Below, in pieces: positions 1 to 7,371 of a DNA stretch of 10,951 nt; the first letter of the stretch is position 1; every line of letters starts with the position of its first letter. The translations under genes and the position numbers were made by a program. The DNA comes from Candidatus Aminicenantota bacterium (lineage in GTDB: Bacteria > Acidobacteriota > Aminicenantia > UBA2199), in assembly GCA_023137075.1 (NCBI GenBank), contig JAGLQA010000071.1, positions 1-10,951 of the forward strand, read 5' to 3'. A model generated the notes under the pieces. The model saw only the letters and a program-made list of their open reading frames with translations. It made no database searches and had not been told where the DNA came from.

Positions 1-321
1 CCCCCCGGTGAGATAAAAATCATAGTCCTCTACTATTTTGAATACGCCTTGTAAGACTTCCCTGACATTCTTATAACGATCCTTTATACTCTTTCTCCAG
101 ATGAACTTCAAAACATCGTCATTTAAAAGTTCATACAATTGCTTGACGCTGAAAATGTCGATTAGGTCGTACCAGCGTATAGAGGTCAACGCCCTGGCGA
201 TAAGCCTGTCGCGGTTAAATTCCTTTATCTGCTTTTTTCCCAGGATAAAGTCATAGATTTCACCGGCTGTATAATCGACATCATAATCCCAGAATATGGA
301 TTTTAATTTTTCCTTATCCAT
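1..321 (-). CDS. DUF6922-like hypothetical protein, 3' end cut by window edge
   Basis: An open frame of 107 codons runs from an ATG at 321 down to the window edge with no stop, so only the N-terminal part is present. The protein begins MDKEKLKSIFWDYDVDYTAG and is acidic at the start and helical afterwards, with an 'R..ARALTSIRWYDLIDIF' stretch. A short 'IFWDYD' opening followed by a helix, then a sentence-like 'R.L.R.L......D.' repeat, resembles the small DUF6922-type proteins that often sit beside nucleotidyltransferase-type (AbiEii-like) genes; this is recognition from memory and not proof. The downstream partner would lie outside the window. No strong ribosome binding site is visible in front of the ATG. 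It is separated by 136 bases from the end of the large kinase gene upstream, in which I see no convincing rho-independent terminator. Function unknown. Confidence 0.7.
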   Translation of the reverse strand, partial: MDKEKLKSIFWDYDVDYTAGEIYDFILGKKQIKEFNRDRLIARALTSIRWYDLIDIFSVKQLYELLNDDVLKFIWRKSIKDRYKNVREVLQGVFKIVEDYDFYLTGG

Positions 322-457
322 GACTCAATTTTAACAAAAAAAAGAGAGAATTACCATATCAACGCAAAAATAACAGCGATTCTGCAATAATCAAAGCGCT
401 CTTACCTTGGTGTAAATCTTTATTTGGTTCTTTGTTTTTGGTATTCTTTTCTAAATC

Positions 458-3400
458 TTACGGGGTATCGATGATTTTTTGAACGGCTTTCACGAGCTGG
501 TCGAAGGTGTAAGGCTTTTCAATAAAACCGTCTACTCCTAAGCGTAATATGGCTTCTACCCGTTCGTCTCTCTGGAAACCGGAGGCTAAGAGAACTTTAA
601 CCGCCGGGTTGATTTCTCTCATTTCGATGTATGTCTCCCGTCCCGATTTTTTCGGCATCTGCATATCTAAGAGCGCCAACTTCAAATCACGGTGGTGCTT
701 CTTGAAAAGTGCCACCCCTTCTTCCCCGTTTTCCGCAAAAACCACGTTATAACCGGCTTTTTCCATGATTTTTATGGCAATCTTTCGCATAATGGGTTCA
801 TCATCTATCACCAGTACCAGGCCTTCCCCGGTGGTTATTTCTTCCTCTTTTCTCTTTCGTTTCGGCCCTAACATCTCCCGGTACTGGGGCAAGTAGACCG
901 TAAAAGTAGAACCTTTGCCCGGATCGGAGACAACATCCATAAAACCCCGGTGCTGTTTTACAATATTGTAGACCATGGATAGACCGAGACCGGTACCTTG
1001 GCCTTTAACCTTGGTTGTAAAAAAAGGCTCGAATATTTTGGCAACGGTTTCGCTGTCCATCCCCACCCCGTCATCCTGGACCGAGACCTTCCAGTAGTAA
1101 CCTTCTTCCGCTTCCTGGTGGGCCTGGTAGGAATCCGGACCGACATATTTTTTCTCGATTAAAACAGCCAGGGTTCCTCCCCAACGCTGCCCTTTTTTTT
1201 TCATAATGGTCATGGCATGGGCCGCATTGACACATAAATTCAACAGTATTTGCTCCAATTGCGTGGAGTCTGCCAATACCACCGCCGGGTCGTCGTAATA
1301 AACCGGGTTTAAGTCAATACTTTTTTCAAAGGTATTCCGGCAAATGGTCATGACATGACGAAGGGTGGTGTTTAAATCAACGGGTTCAAAGGAGAGTTTT
1401 TCTTTCCGGGAAAGGGCGAGCAATTGTTTAACAATATCCGTTGCCCGGCCGGCTGCTTCTACCATATCATCTAAGTATTTTTCAATTTCCTCGGGGTCAC
1501 TCCCCTTTTTTTTCGTTTCCATTTGCAGGAGGGACAGCGAACCGGTGATTCCACCCAGGATATTATTAAAGTCATGGGCCAAACCGCCGGCCAGGGTTCC
1601 CACGGTTTCCATCTTCTGTGCCTGGCGTAATTGCCTCTCTTTTTTTTCGTATTCGGTCAGGTCGGTTACCATGGCAAAGGAACCCAGCTTATTGCCGTTT
1701 TTATCAAATAAGGGGGTGGCGTTTATTAAACATTGAACAATAGTGCGGTCCGGTTTTACCATGTTCAGCTTATAGGAACTGCTCTTATCAAGGTTATGGA
1801 TGCGAAACTTCTGCAGGGCCAATTCCCGGTCCCCGGGGGAAAGCAGTTGAAAAAAACCGGTCCCCACCAAATCCTCCCTGTTCCGGCCCGAAATGGCGCA
1901 CATTCCCGGGTTTATCCCGGTAATGATGCCATTCCCGTCAAGCTCTAAAAAACCCTCGTTGGTGGTGTTCAGGATAGTTCGCACCTTCTCCTCGGCCCGG
2001 GTGAGATTTTCATAGAGCACGGCATTTTGCAGGGAAACGGCTGCCTGGGCTGCCAGGACTTTCAGCGTTTCCTGCTGTTCAGCGGTGAACACATTGAGGC
2101 TGAGTTTGTTCTCTAAGTAAAGAATACCGATCAGGATATCCTGGTGCACTAAGGGCATGCACAGCAGGGACATGGGCGGCTGGTCCCGGATGTAGGGGTC
2201 CGGGGAAAAAACGGATTCCCGGGATGAGTCGTCCAATACGATGAACTCCCGGGTTCGTTCGACAAAGCGGATGATGGTTTGCGGAAGTTCGCATTCTTCC
2301 ACCGGGGTACGCTGGAAAACCGATATTTCCTGTTCTTCGGTTTTTCCTTCGGCTTCTACCAACAGGCTGTCATCTTTTTTTAAAAAAAGGATAATCTTCT
2401 GGGCCCCGGCATTTTCCATCAGGATTTTGATGAGTTTTGCCAGGAGTTTTTCCATGACAATTTCCCCGGAGATAATTTGTGATGCCTTCATAACGGCGTT
2501 TAAATTCAGGCTGGGTGCGGTACTTTCGCTGGACGACCCGGTGCTGGCGGTTCCCTTTCTCCTTTGCGATATCTCAACGAGCTGCGGATATTTCGCTTCC
2601 AGGTCATTCACTTTTGCTTTCGCGTCCCAGACATCATAAAGATAATGGGCTTTCCGGGTATAATTCAGGGCAACTTCTTCTATCCCTAAGGCAGAATAAA
2701 ACCGGGCCGTGAATTCACAGGCAATGGCTTCCTCCTGGATGAACCGGTTCTCCCGGGCCAGGGTGACGGCCTGGTAGAAGAGGGTTACCGCCTCTCCGAC
2801 CTTCCCCCGCAGCCAGTGCCGGCCGGCCTCGACAAGCAGGTATTTATGCTGAAGATTCTCCGGCGCGTGGGCCGCCCATTTTTTCATCTTTTTCTGGTGG
2901 CTTTTTAACAATTTCAGGTAGCGGCGCTGCTTGGCCCGGTCCGCCTGCGGATAGTGAGCCAACAAAGCCAGGGAATATAAGTAGTAAAAAATCTTGATAT
3001 GAATACCGCCGATTAAGGATTCCACGTATTTTTTTTCTTTTTCCGCCAATTCGATGACCCGGTCAAAATGGCCGCCGTAAAAAAGCAGCATCATTTTGAC
3101 CATAGTGAAGATACCCAGGCGGATCACGTCATTGACCGCTGTCCATTCCGATACGAAGGAAATCTCTTCGAAAATTTCCCCGGTTAGAAACCCTTTGTCC
3201 TCAACCTCACCGAGTAAGTTTAAGACCATGCGATGCCAGAGTTCCGTTGTCTGGACGGCTCCTACCTGGTGGAACCGCTTTACCATTGGGTAGAGCCTGG
3301 CGCACTCTTTTTTTACCTCGGAAAGCGGTTCGCCGGCGTAAAACAATTTAATAATATAATTGTCGATTGAGTACGACGCGTACTTCAAATTCCCGGTCTC

Positions 3401-6400
3401 GGTGCCGTTTTTTATGGACTTCTCTAAGTAAGCCAGGTCTCCCCTCAGGTGCTTTTTCCAATGATGAATCCCGGCTCCGTAAACATAATACACGTTTGCG
3501 GCCAGGCCGCCGGCTTCATATTTTTCAAGCATATTCAGGGCGAGGTTGCCGAGACGATAGCCCTGTTCGATATTTCCTAAAAAGTCACAGGAAACGCCGC
3601 CGTATACGGCATAGGCAAAGGCGGAATATTCGCAGTTTCCATATTTTAACGTTAAATTAAGGAGTTTTAATACCAATAGGAAAAAATATTCCGTGTCGGC
3701 CGTGAAGGCGGGCTCCATAAGGGAAATAAGATTCCGGGCCGTGGCCAGCTTAACGGGGTCCGTCAGGTCCGGGAGCCGCGACAATGCCGCCACCCCACCC
3801 CGTTTGGTTTTGAGCCTGAGATTGACCGCGATGAATTCCGTTAGGATTTTCAACTTAGATGCTTTTCGCGGTAGGCGCAGTCCCAATATATTCAGCGCTT
3901 TTCTACCCAATTGCAGGGCCTCGGCAAATTGCTGCAAGCCCATGCAAACGTGAAGTTTCATTTCATAGAGCCTGCTTTTGTCTAAGACGGACCGGGCATT
4001 TTTAAGGGCAGTGATAAAAAATTTCTCCGCCGCTCCCTTTTCGCCTGCCAGGTACCCCGCCTCAGCGCCTTCTATATAAAGGGCCAGGGCCAACTCATAG
4101 TTTCCCTCCCATTTACTTGTTTCAGGTAGAATTTTTATCCCCTGCTTAAAAAAACGAAAGGTCATATTATAGGCAATCGCTGCTTTCGACTTGCGCCCCG
4201 CCTTGAGGTTTACCCGGGCAAGCCGGCTTCTTTCCTCTTCGTTTAAAAATTCCCGGGCTTCATTTAAATGGAAGGCCAGGCTGAAAAGATAGGTCTCGTC
4301 GGCCTCTTCTTCCGGTTCCTGCCACATGCGCCGGCCAATCTTTAAGTGCAACTCCTTCCGTTCTTTTTCACCAATCAGTAGATAGGCCGCTTCCTGTACT
4401 TTGTTATGGGAAAATTTACAATCATCGCCTGTTTTTAAAAGGATGCCCTCATCTATTGCCGGCTTGAGGTCGTTAAAAATATTATCAACCGGTTTGCCCG
4501 CCACATCCGCCACTAAGGGCAGTGAAAATTTAACGCCCTCACAGGCGGCAATCTTGATGGCCGACAGGGTATCGGAGGGTTGTCGTTTCAATTTTCCGGT
4601 CATCAATTCCGCCACGTTATCCGTGATGCCTGCCTCTTGAACCCTGGCGATATCCCAGGTCCACCCCTCTTTGAATTCGATCAGGTTGTCTGCCCGCAGT
4701 TTCTTTAAAAATTCATGGATAAAAAAAGGGTTACCCATGGTTTTTGAATTAACGAGTTCTGCCAGGGCTTTTGTTTTTTTCTCGGTGCAGTGCAGGGTAT
4801 CTGCCAATAACCGGGCAATGATTTTCGTGTTCAGGCCACCTAAACGGACCGCCGAATACCGGCTGCCCGGTTTATACCCTCTCGCGGTTTTTTGCCATTC
4901 GCTTATCAACCGGGTTAGAGGGTGTGAATCGTCGATTTCTTCGTCTCGAAAGGCGCCAACCAGGAAAAAATATTTTAAATCCGGGTCCGCGAACAGGGCA
5001 TCGATCAATCGTAAGCTGGCTTCATCCGCCCACTGCAAATCATCAAAAAAAAGGACTAAGGGATGCTCTTTGCCGGCAAACACTTTGATAAATTCCCGGA
5101 AAACCGTATTCAGACGGTTTTCTGTTTCTAAGGGAGGGAGTTCATTGGTTTCCGGTTGTTTACCGATAATCAATTCGACGCGGGGTAGGACATTGATAAT
5201 CACCTGCCCGTTATTCCCCACCGCATCGAGTATCTTTGTTTTCCATTGTTCCAACTGGGCGCTTTGTTCCGTAAGCAATTGCATCATTAACGTGGAAAAG
5301 GCCTGGATGACGGCGCTGTTGGGAACATGCCGTTCAAACTGACTGTATTTTCCCCCGATAAAAAACGCCCGTTTCGCGGCCGCCGGTTTGTGGATCTCAT
5401 TGACTAAGGCTGACTTGCCGATGCCTGCCGGTCCGGAAAAGAGAGCCATAATTTTTCCACCTTCTGCGACCCGGTCAGACAATTTCATCAGGTGGCGGGT
5501 TTCCTTTTCCCTGCCGTACAATTTTTCAGGCACTAAAAATTTATCGGAAATGTCTTTTTCCCCGATGGAGAAATCTTCGATGATGCCCTTCACCTGTAAT
5601 TGGTCGTAACATTCTTCCAGGTCTGCCGATAAACCGGCGCTGCTTTGATAACGGTCTTCCGCATTTTTAGCCAATAACTTCGTCACTATTATAGAAAGCG
5701 TCAGCGGTATGGCATTATTGATTTCGTGCGGTTGGACGGCTATTCGCGCCATATGGGCGTGAACCAACTCCATTGGGTCATCCAACTCAAAGGGGCGCTT
5801 CCCGGTGAGCATCTCATAGGCAGTTACACCCAGGGAATAAAAATCGGTTCGATAATCGATGGAGCGATTCATTCTTCCGGTTTGCTCCGGCGAAATATAC
5901 GAGAGGGTGCCTTTTAATACTTCCGGTTCTAAGGCATCCTGGGCCTCCCGTTTTAAAAAGGTGGAAATACTGAAATCCGTAACCTTGACCTCTTTTGTTT
6001 CCGGGTTTATCAGGATGTTGTAGGGATTGATATCTTTATGAATGACATTGCTGTGGTGAATATCGCCGATGATATTCACGGTGGCCTTAATGATTCGCAG
6101 GGAATTCCGGATGTCAACCCGGTGAGAACGGATGTACCGGGCTAAGGAAATGGCGCCGAAATCTTCCATGATGATAGATTTTCCATAACCGACATTTTCA
6201 ATGGCCAGGTATGCCACGACCCCGGGCAGATCCATGCTGCTGCCGATGTCGAATTCATGCTCCAGGCGGCTCAATTCTTCCGGTGTGGGGTAGGGGGCTT
6301 TTAAAGATTTCGCGATAACCGGGAGACTGTCCCGATTCCTTTTTCCCCGGTAAATGACGATATGCGCGTTCTCATACAATTTCTCCGAAAACGAATAACC

Positions 6401-6415
6401 GCTTATTTTAAACAT
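458..6415 (-). CDS. Ser/Thr protein kinase–ATPase–GAF–PAS–hybrid histidine kinase (1985 aa)
   Basis: Giant cytosolic sensor of the trifunctional Ser/Thr kinase/ATP-binding/sensor histidine kinase family, extended by a receiver. Domains in order: protein kinase about 1-272 (K36, E54, catalytic loop HKDINPYN with D128 and N133, DFS at 147-149, SPE at 175-177, D191); STAND/AAA-type ATPase about 293-690 (Walker A GPAGIGKS 328-335, Walker B FFDDLQWAD 456-464); helical TPR-like region about 700-1280; Ser/Thr-rich linker about 1286-1303; GAF about 1316-1462; PAS about 1472-1590; histidine kinase with H-box AHDFNN (H1614), N-box around N1730, DDGVGMD 1781-1787, FEPFFTT 1795-1801, GTGLGLS 1807-1813; receiver about 1866-1982 (D1871, D1872, phospho-acceptor D1917, S1945, K1967). 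No signal peptide or membrane segment is visible. All catalytic motifs look intact, though the kinase lacks a classic glycine-rich loop. The receiver has no output domain, so phosphoryl transfer must go to an unlinked partner. The ATG has AGGAG 10 bases upstream. Confidence 0.95.
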   Translation of the reverse strand: MFKISGYSFSEKLYENAHIVIYRGKRNRDSLPVIAKSLKAPYPTPEELSRLEHEFDIGSSMDLPGVVAYLAIENVGYGKSIIMEDFGAISLARYIRSHRVDIRNSLRIIKATVNIIGDIHHSNVIHKDINPYNILINPETKEVKVTDFSISTFLKREAQDALEPEVLKGTLSYISPEQTGRMNRSIDYRTDFYSLGVTAYEMLTGKRPFELDDPMELVHAHMARIAVQPHEINNAIPLTLSIIVTKLLAKNAEDRYQSSAGLSADLEECYDQLQVKGIIEDFSIGEKDISDKFLVPEKLYGREKETRHLMKLSDRVAEGGKIMALFSGPAGIGKSALVNEIHKPAAAKRAFFIGGKYSQFERHVPNSAVIQAFSTLMMQLLTEQSAQLEQWKTKILDAVGNNGQVIINVLPRVELIIGKQPETNELPPLETENRLNTVFREFIKVFAGKEHPLVLFFDDLQWADEASLRLIDALFADPDLKYFFLVGAFRDEEIDDSHPLTRLISEWQKTARGYKPGSRYSAVRLGGLNTKIIARLLADTLHCTEKKTKALAELVNSKTMGNPFFIHEFLKKLRADNLIEFKEGWTWDIARVQEAGITDNVAELMTGKLKRQPSDTLSAIKIAACEGVKFSLPLVADVAGKPVDNIFNDLKPAIDEGILLKTGDDCKFSHNKVQEAAYLLIGEKERKELHLKIGRRMWQEPEEEADETYLFSLAFHLNEAREFLNEEERSRLARVNLKAGRKSKAAIAYNMTFRFFKQGIKILPETSKWEGNYELALALYIEGAEAGYLAGEKGAAEKFFITALKNARSVLDKSRLYEMKLHVCMGLQQFAEALQLGRKALNILGLRLPRKASKLKILTEFIAVNLRLKTKRGGVAALSRLPDLTDPVKLATARNLISLMEPAFTADTEYFFLLVLKLLNLTLKYGNCEYSAFAYAVYGGVSCDFLGNIEQGYRLGNLALNMLEKYEAGGLAANVYYVYGAGIHHWKKHLRGDLAYLEKSIKNGTETGNLKYASYSIDNYIIKLFYAGEPLSEVKKECARLYPMVKRFHQVGAVQTTELWHRMVLNLLGEVEDKGFLTGEIFEEISFVSEWTAVNDVIRLGIFTMVKMMLLFYGGHFDRVIELAEKEKKYVESLIGGIHIKIFYYLYSLALLAHYPQADRAKQRRYLKLLKSHQKKMKKWAAHAPENLQHKYLLVEAGRHWLRGKVGEAVTLFYQAVTLARENRFIQEEAIACEFTARFYSALGIEEVALNYTRKAHYLYDVWDAKAKVNDLEAKYPQLVEISQRRKGTASTGSSSESTAPSLNLNAVMKASQIISGEIVMEKLLAKLIKILMENAGAQKIILFLKKDDSLLVEAEGKTEEQEISVFQRTPVEECELPQTIIRFVERTREFIVLDDSSRESVFSPDPYIRDQPPMSLLCMPLVHQDILIGILYLENKLSLNVFTAEQQETLKVLAAQAAVSLQNAVLYENLTRAEEKVRTILNTTNEGFLELDGNGIITGINPGMCAISGRNREDLVGTGFFQLLSPGDRELALQKFRIHNLDKSSSYKLNMVKPDRTIVQCLINATPLFDKNGNKLGSFAMVTDLTEYEKKERQLRQAQKMETVGTLAGGLAHDFNNILGGITGSLSLLQMETKKKGSDPEEIEKYLDDMVEAAGRATDIVKQLLALSRKEKLSFEPVDLNTTLRHVMTICRNTFEKSIDLNPVYYDDPAVVLADSTQLEQILLNLCVNAAHAMTIMKKKGQRWGGTLAVLIEKKYVGPDSYQAHQEAEEGYYWKVSVQDDGVGMDSETVAKIFEPFFTTKVKGQGTGLGLSMVYNIVKQHRGFMDVVSDPGKGSTFTVYLPQYREMLGPKRKRKEEEITTGEGLVLVIDDEPIMRKIAIKIMEKAGYNVVFAENGEEGVALFKKHHRDLKLALLDMQMPKKSGRETYIEMREINPAVKVLLASGFQRDERVEAILRLGVDGFIEKPYTFDQLVKAVQKIIDTP

Positions 6416-6425
6416 TCGACGGCAG

Positions 6426-6430
6426 CTCCT
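6426..6430 (-). promoter_or_regulatory. Ribosome binding site of the large kinase gene
   Basis: The minus strand reads AGGAG followed by a 10-base spacer and the ATG at 6415. It supports this start, as the protein begins with a normal kinase N-lobe and needs no upstream extension. Confidence 0.7.
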
Positions 6431-6542
6431 GGTTGCTGTCCGGTTGTAAAGTGACCTGTCGGGGATGCCGCATACAAGCGATAATATAGAATTTTTAGTC
6501 TAAACATTTTTCAGTCACGCATATACAAGGGACATCGGAAAG

Positions 6543-6569
6543 GCTGAGAATTCCAAAGTTTTTCTCAGC
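6543..6569 (-). repeat. Perfect 8-bp inverted repeat in the kinase leader
   Basis: GCTGAGAA (6543-6550) and TTCTCAGC (6562-6569) are exact reverse complements around an 11-base loop. If transcription starts near 6585 from the predicted promoter, this would form a hairpin about 16 bases into the 5' leader of the kinase mRNA. It could equally be an operator. No U-run follows directly on the minus strand, so it is not a canonical terminator. Confidence 0.6.
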
Positions 6570-6591
6570 GATTCCGTTTCATTTATCTTTT

Positions 6592-6621
6592 ATTATATCA
6601 TGGATGAATCGAGGTAATCAA
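6592..6621 (-). promoter_or_regulatory. Predicted sigma-70-type promoter of the large kinase gene
   Basis: On the minus strand there is TTGATT (6621-6616), an 18-base spacer, and a perfect TATAAT (6597-6592) preceded by TGA, i.e. an extended -10. The start point would be near 6585, giving a leader of about 170 bases that contains the 6543-6569 inverted repeat. Prediction by eye only. Confidence 0.6.
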
Positions 6622-6628
6622 TAAAAAT

Positions 6629-6646
6629 CCCAAAAAAAGTTTTGGG
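6629..6646. repeat. Perfect 7-bp inverted repeat CCCAAAA/TTTTGGG
   Basis: CCCAAAA (6629-6635) and TTTTGGG (6640-6646) flank a 4-base loop just upstream of the predicted -35 of the kinase promoter. Read on the minus strand the stem is followed by GATTTTTATT, which is terminator-like, but no minus-strand gene feeds into it. It may be a regulator site or a weak insulator between the two divergent units. Confidence 0.45.
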
Positions 6647-6706
6647 CCAGGTTTTGTCAATCCCCGGGCATGCTGTTGGTCATCTTCATAACTTCTGTTT
6701 TTTAAC

Positions 6707-6735
6707 TTGACAAGAGGAGATAATAAGATTATATT
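6707..6735 (+). promoter_or_regulatory. Predicted promoter of the toxin-antitoxin pair, with overlapping inverted repeat
   Basis: Perfect TTGACA (6707-6712), 17-base spacer, TATATT (6730-6735). The start point would fall near 6741-6743, leaving a leader of only about 8-10 bases before the ATG at 6751. An AT-rich inverted repeat, ATAATA (6720-6725) and TATTAT (6732-6737), spans the -10 and is a plausible operator for autorepression by the antitoxin or toxin-antitoxin complex, as is usual for such modules. The repeat could also be chance in AT-rich DNA. Confidence 0.6.
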
Positions 6736-6750
6736 ATAGTTGGAAAAAAA

Positions 6751-6987
6751 ATGACCCAAATTGAAATAAAAACGCTGCTACACGAAAGCATTGAAAATAT
6801 AAACGATGAAGATTTCTTGCTTTCTATAAAAAATTTAGTCGAGCGAAAATACATACCGCCAACACCCTTGAAATTATCGGCATGGCAAGTTGAAAAATTA
6901 GATAATGCTAAGAAGGAAATAGAGGAAGGAAAATATCTATCCGATACTGAAGCAGATAAGATTGTTGATGAATGGCTAAGCAAGTAA
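6751..6987 (+). CDS. Antitoxin of a type II toxin-antitoxin pair
   Basis: 78-residue, acidic, helical protein. Its opening, MTQIEIKTLLHESIENINDE, followed by 'DFLLSIKNLVER' and a lysine/glutamate-rich C-terminal half ending in 'ADKIVDEWLSK', has the layout of the small addiction-module proteins paired with RelE/ParE toxins: an N-terminal dimerising helix pair that probably binds the operator, and a charged tail that wraps the toxin. I do not see a clear ribbon-helix-helix or AbrB fold. Its 3' end overlaps the toxin start by 16 bases, so the two are translated together and antitoxin is made first. The only ribosome-binding feature is GGA at 6742-6744; a GAGGAG lies inside the promoter spacer and would not be in the mRNA if the predicted start is right. 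The gene is clearly AT-richer than the flanking operons, which suggests recent acquisition. Confidence 0.8.
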   Translation: MTQIEIKTLLHESIENINDEDFLLSIKNLVERKYIPPTPLKLSAWQVEKLDNAKKEIEEGKYLSDTEADKIVDEWLSK

Positions 6988-7265
6988 AATGGTCGAAAGC
7001 GGCAGTTACAGATCGAATTGAAATATTAGATTACTGGTTTTTGGAAACAGGAAATAAAAAATACAGCAAAAAATTAGATAAGGCATTCAGGGAAACGATT
7101 TCATTGCTTTCAAAGTTCCCTGAAATGGGTAGAGTGTTGGAAGGTAGAGAAGAAAGATATTTTGTGAAAGAAAATTACAGGATATTTTACTTGATTAAAA
7201 ATGATAGTATCGAAATATTGCGTATCTGGGATAGCAGAAGAAATCCCGAAGACTTAAATATATAA
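6972..7265 (+). CDS. RelE/ParE-family toxin
   Basis: 97-residue basic protein of the ParE/RelE fold. Family marks: N-terminal 'VKWSKAAVTDRIEILDYW' helix pair, 'FRETISLLSKFPEMGRVLEG' central segment, then 'YFVKENYRIFYLIKNDSIEILRIWDSRRNPEDL', which is the conserved beta-hairpin and the C-terminal IWDxRRNP signature. Members either poison DNA gyrase (ParE) or cleave ribosome-bound mRNA (RelE); the sequence does not decide between them, though the RRNPEDL tail is common in ParE-like annotations. The start codon lies inside the antitoxin gene in another frame (16-base overlap), indicating translational coupling. Length and ends are normal, so the toxin is probably intact. AT-rich like its partner. 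No terminator hairpin is obvious in the 106 bases that follow. Confidence 0.88.
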   Translation: MAKQVKWSKAAVTDRIEILDYWFLETGNKKYSKKLDKAFRETISLLSKFPEMGRVLEGREERYFVKENYRIFYLIKNDSIEILRIWDSRRNPEDLNI

Positions 7266-7336
7266 TTGGATTTTAGTTCTCACTTATAAATTATTTAGAC
7301 CTAACCGGCTGCATCCAACCGAAGATGACCGCCGAA

Positions 7337-7365
7337 TTGAAAAATATTTCTAATTATGGTATTAA
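7337..7365 (+). promoter_or_regulatory. Possible leaderless promoter of the methyltransferase gene
   Basis: TTGAAA (7337-7342), 17-base spacer, TATTAA (7360-7365). The expected start point coincides with the ATG at 7372. There is no Shine-Dalgarno sequence in front of that ATG, which fits a leaderless transcript. Matches to consensus are moderate (4 to 5 of 6 in each box). Confidence 0.4.
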
Positions 7366-7371
7366 ATAGTT

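Larger units (their letters stand above)
6416..6750. other. Divergent intergenic regulatory region
   Basis: 335 bases between the start codons of the minus-strand kinase gene and the plus-strand antitoxin gene. It holds a predicted promoter in each direction, two perfect inverted repeats and the kinase ribosome binding site, each listed separately. I see no RNA gene in it. Short upstream reading frames exist in the kinase leader (for example ATG at 6582 and 6507 on the minus strand) but none has a ribosome binding site. Confidence 0.7.

Noticed and set aside
322..457. Possible terminator after the kinase gene (AGCG...CGCT with inner GATT/AATC)
   Set aside because: The stem is short with an asymmetric bulge and no U-run follows on the minus strand.
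2241..2639. Plus-strand frame of 132 codons, and a similar one at 1365-1736
   Set aside because: Antisense to the GAF, PAS and histidine-kinase parts of the large gene; no ribosome site and no familiar fold.
4671..5342. Plus-strand frame of 223 codons
   Set aside because: It lies antisense to the ATPase domain of the large kinase gene, whose Walker motifs prove the minus-strand frame; its protein is Ser/Arg/Lys-rich with no recognisable domain.
6403..6507. Upstream frame of 34 codons overlapping the kinase start, plus shorter ones at 6582 and near 6535
   Set aside because: No ribosome binding site in front of any of them and no codon pattern; likely chance in a long leader.
6729..6983. Minus-strand frame of 84 codons
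   Set aside because: Shadow of the antitoxin gene, Ser/Phe-rich, and the plus-strand pair has promoter, overlap and family signature.
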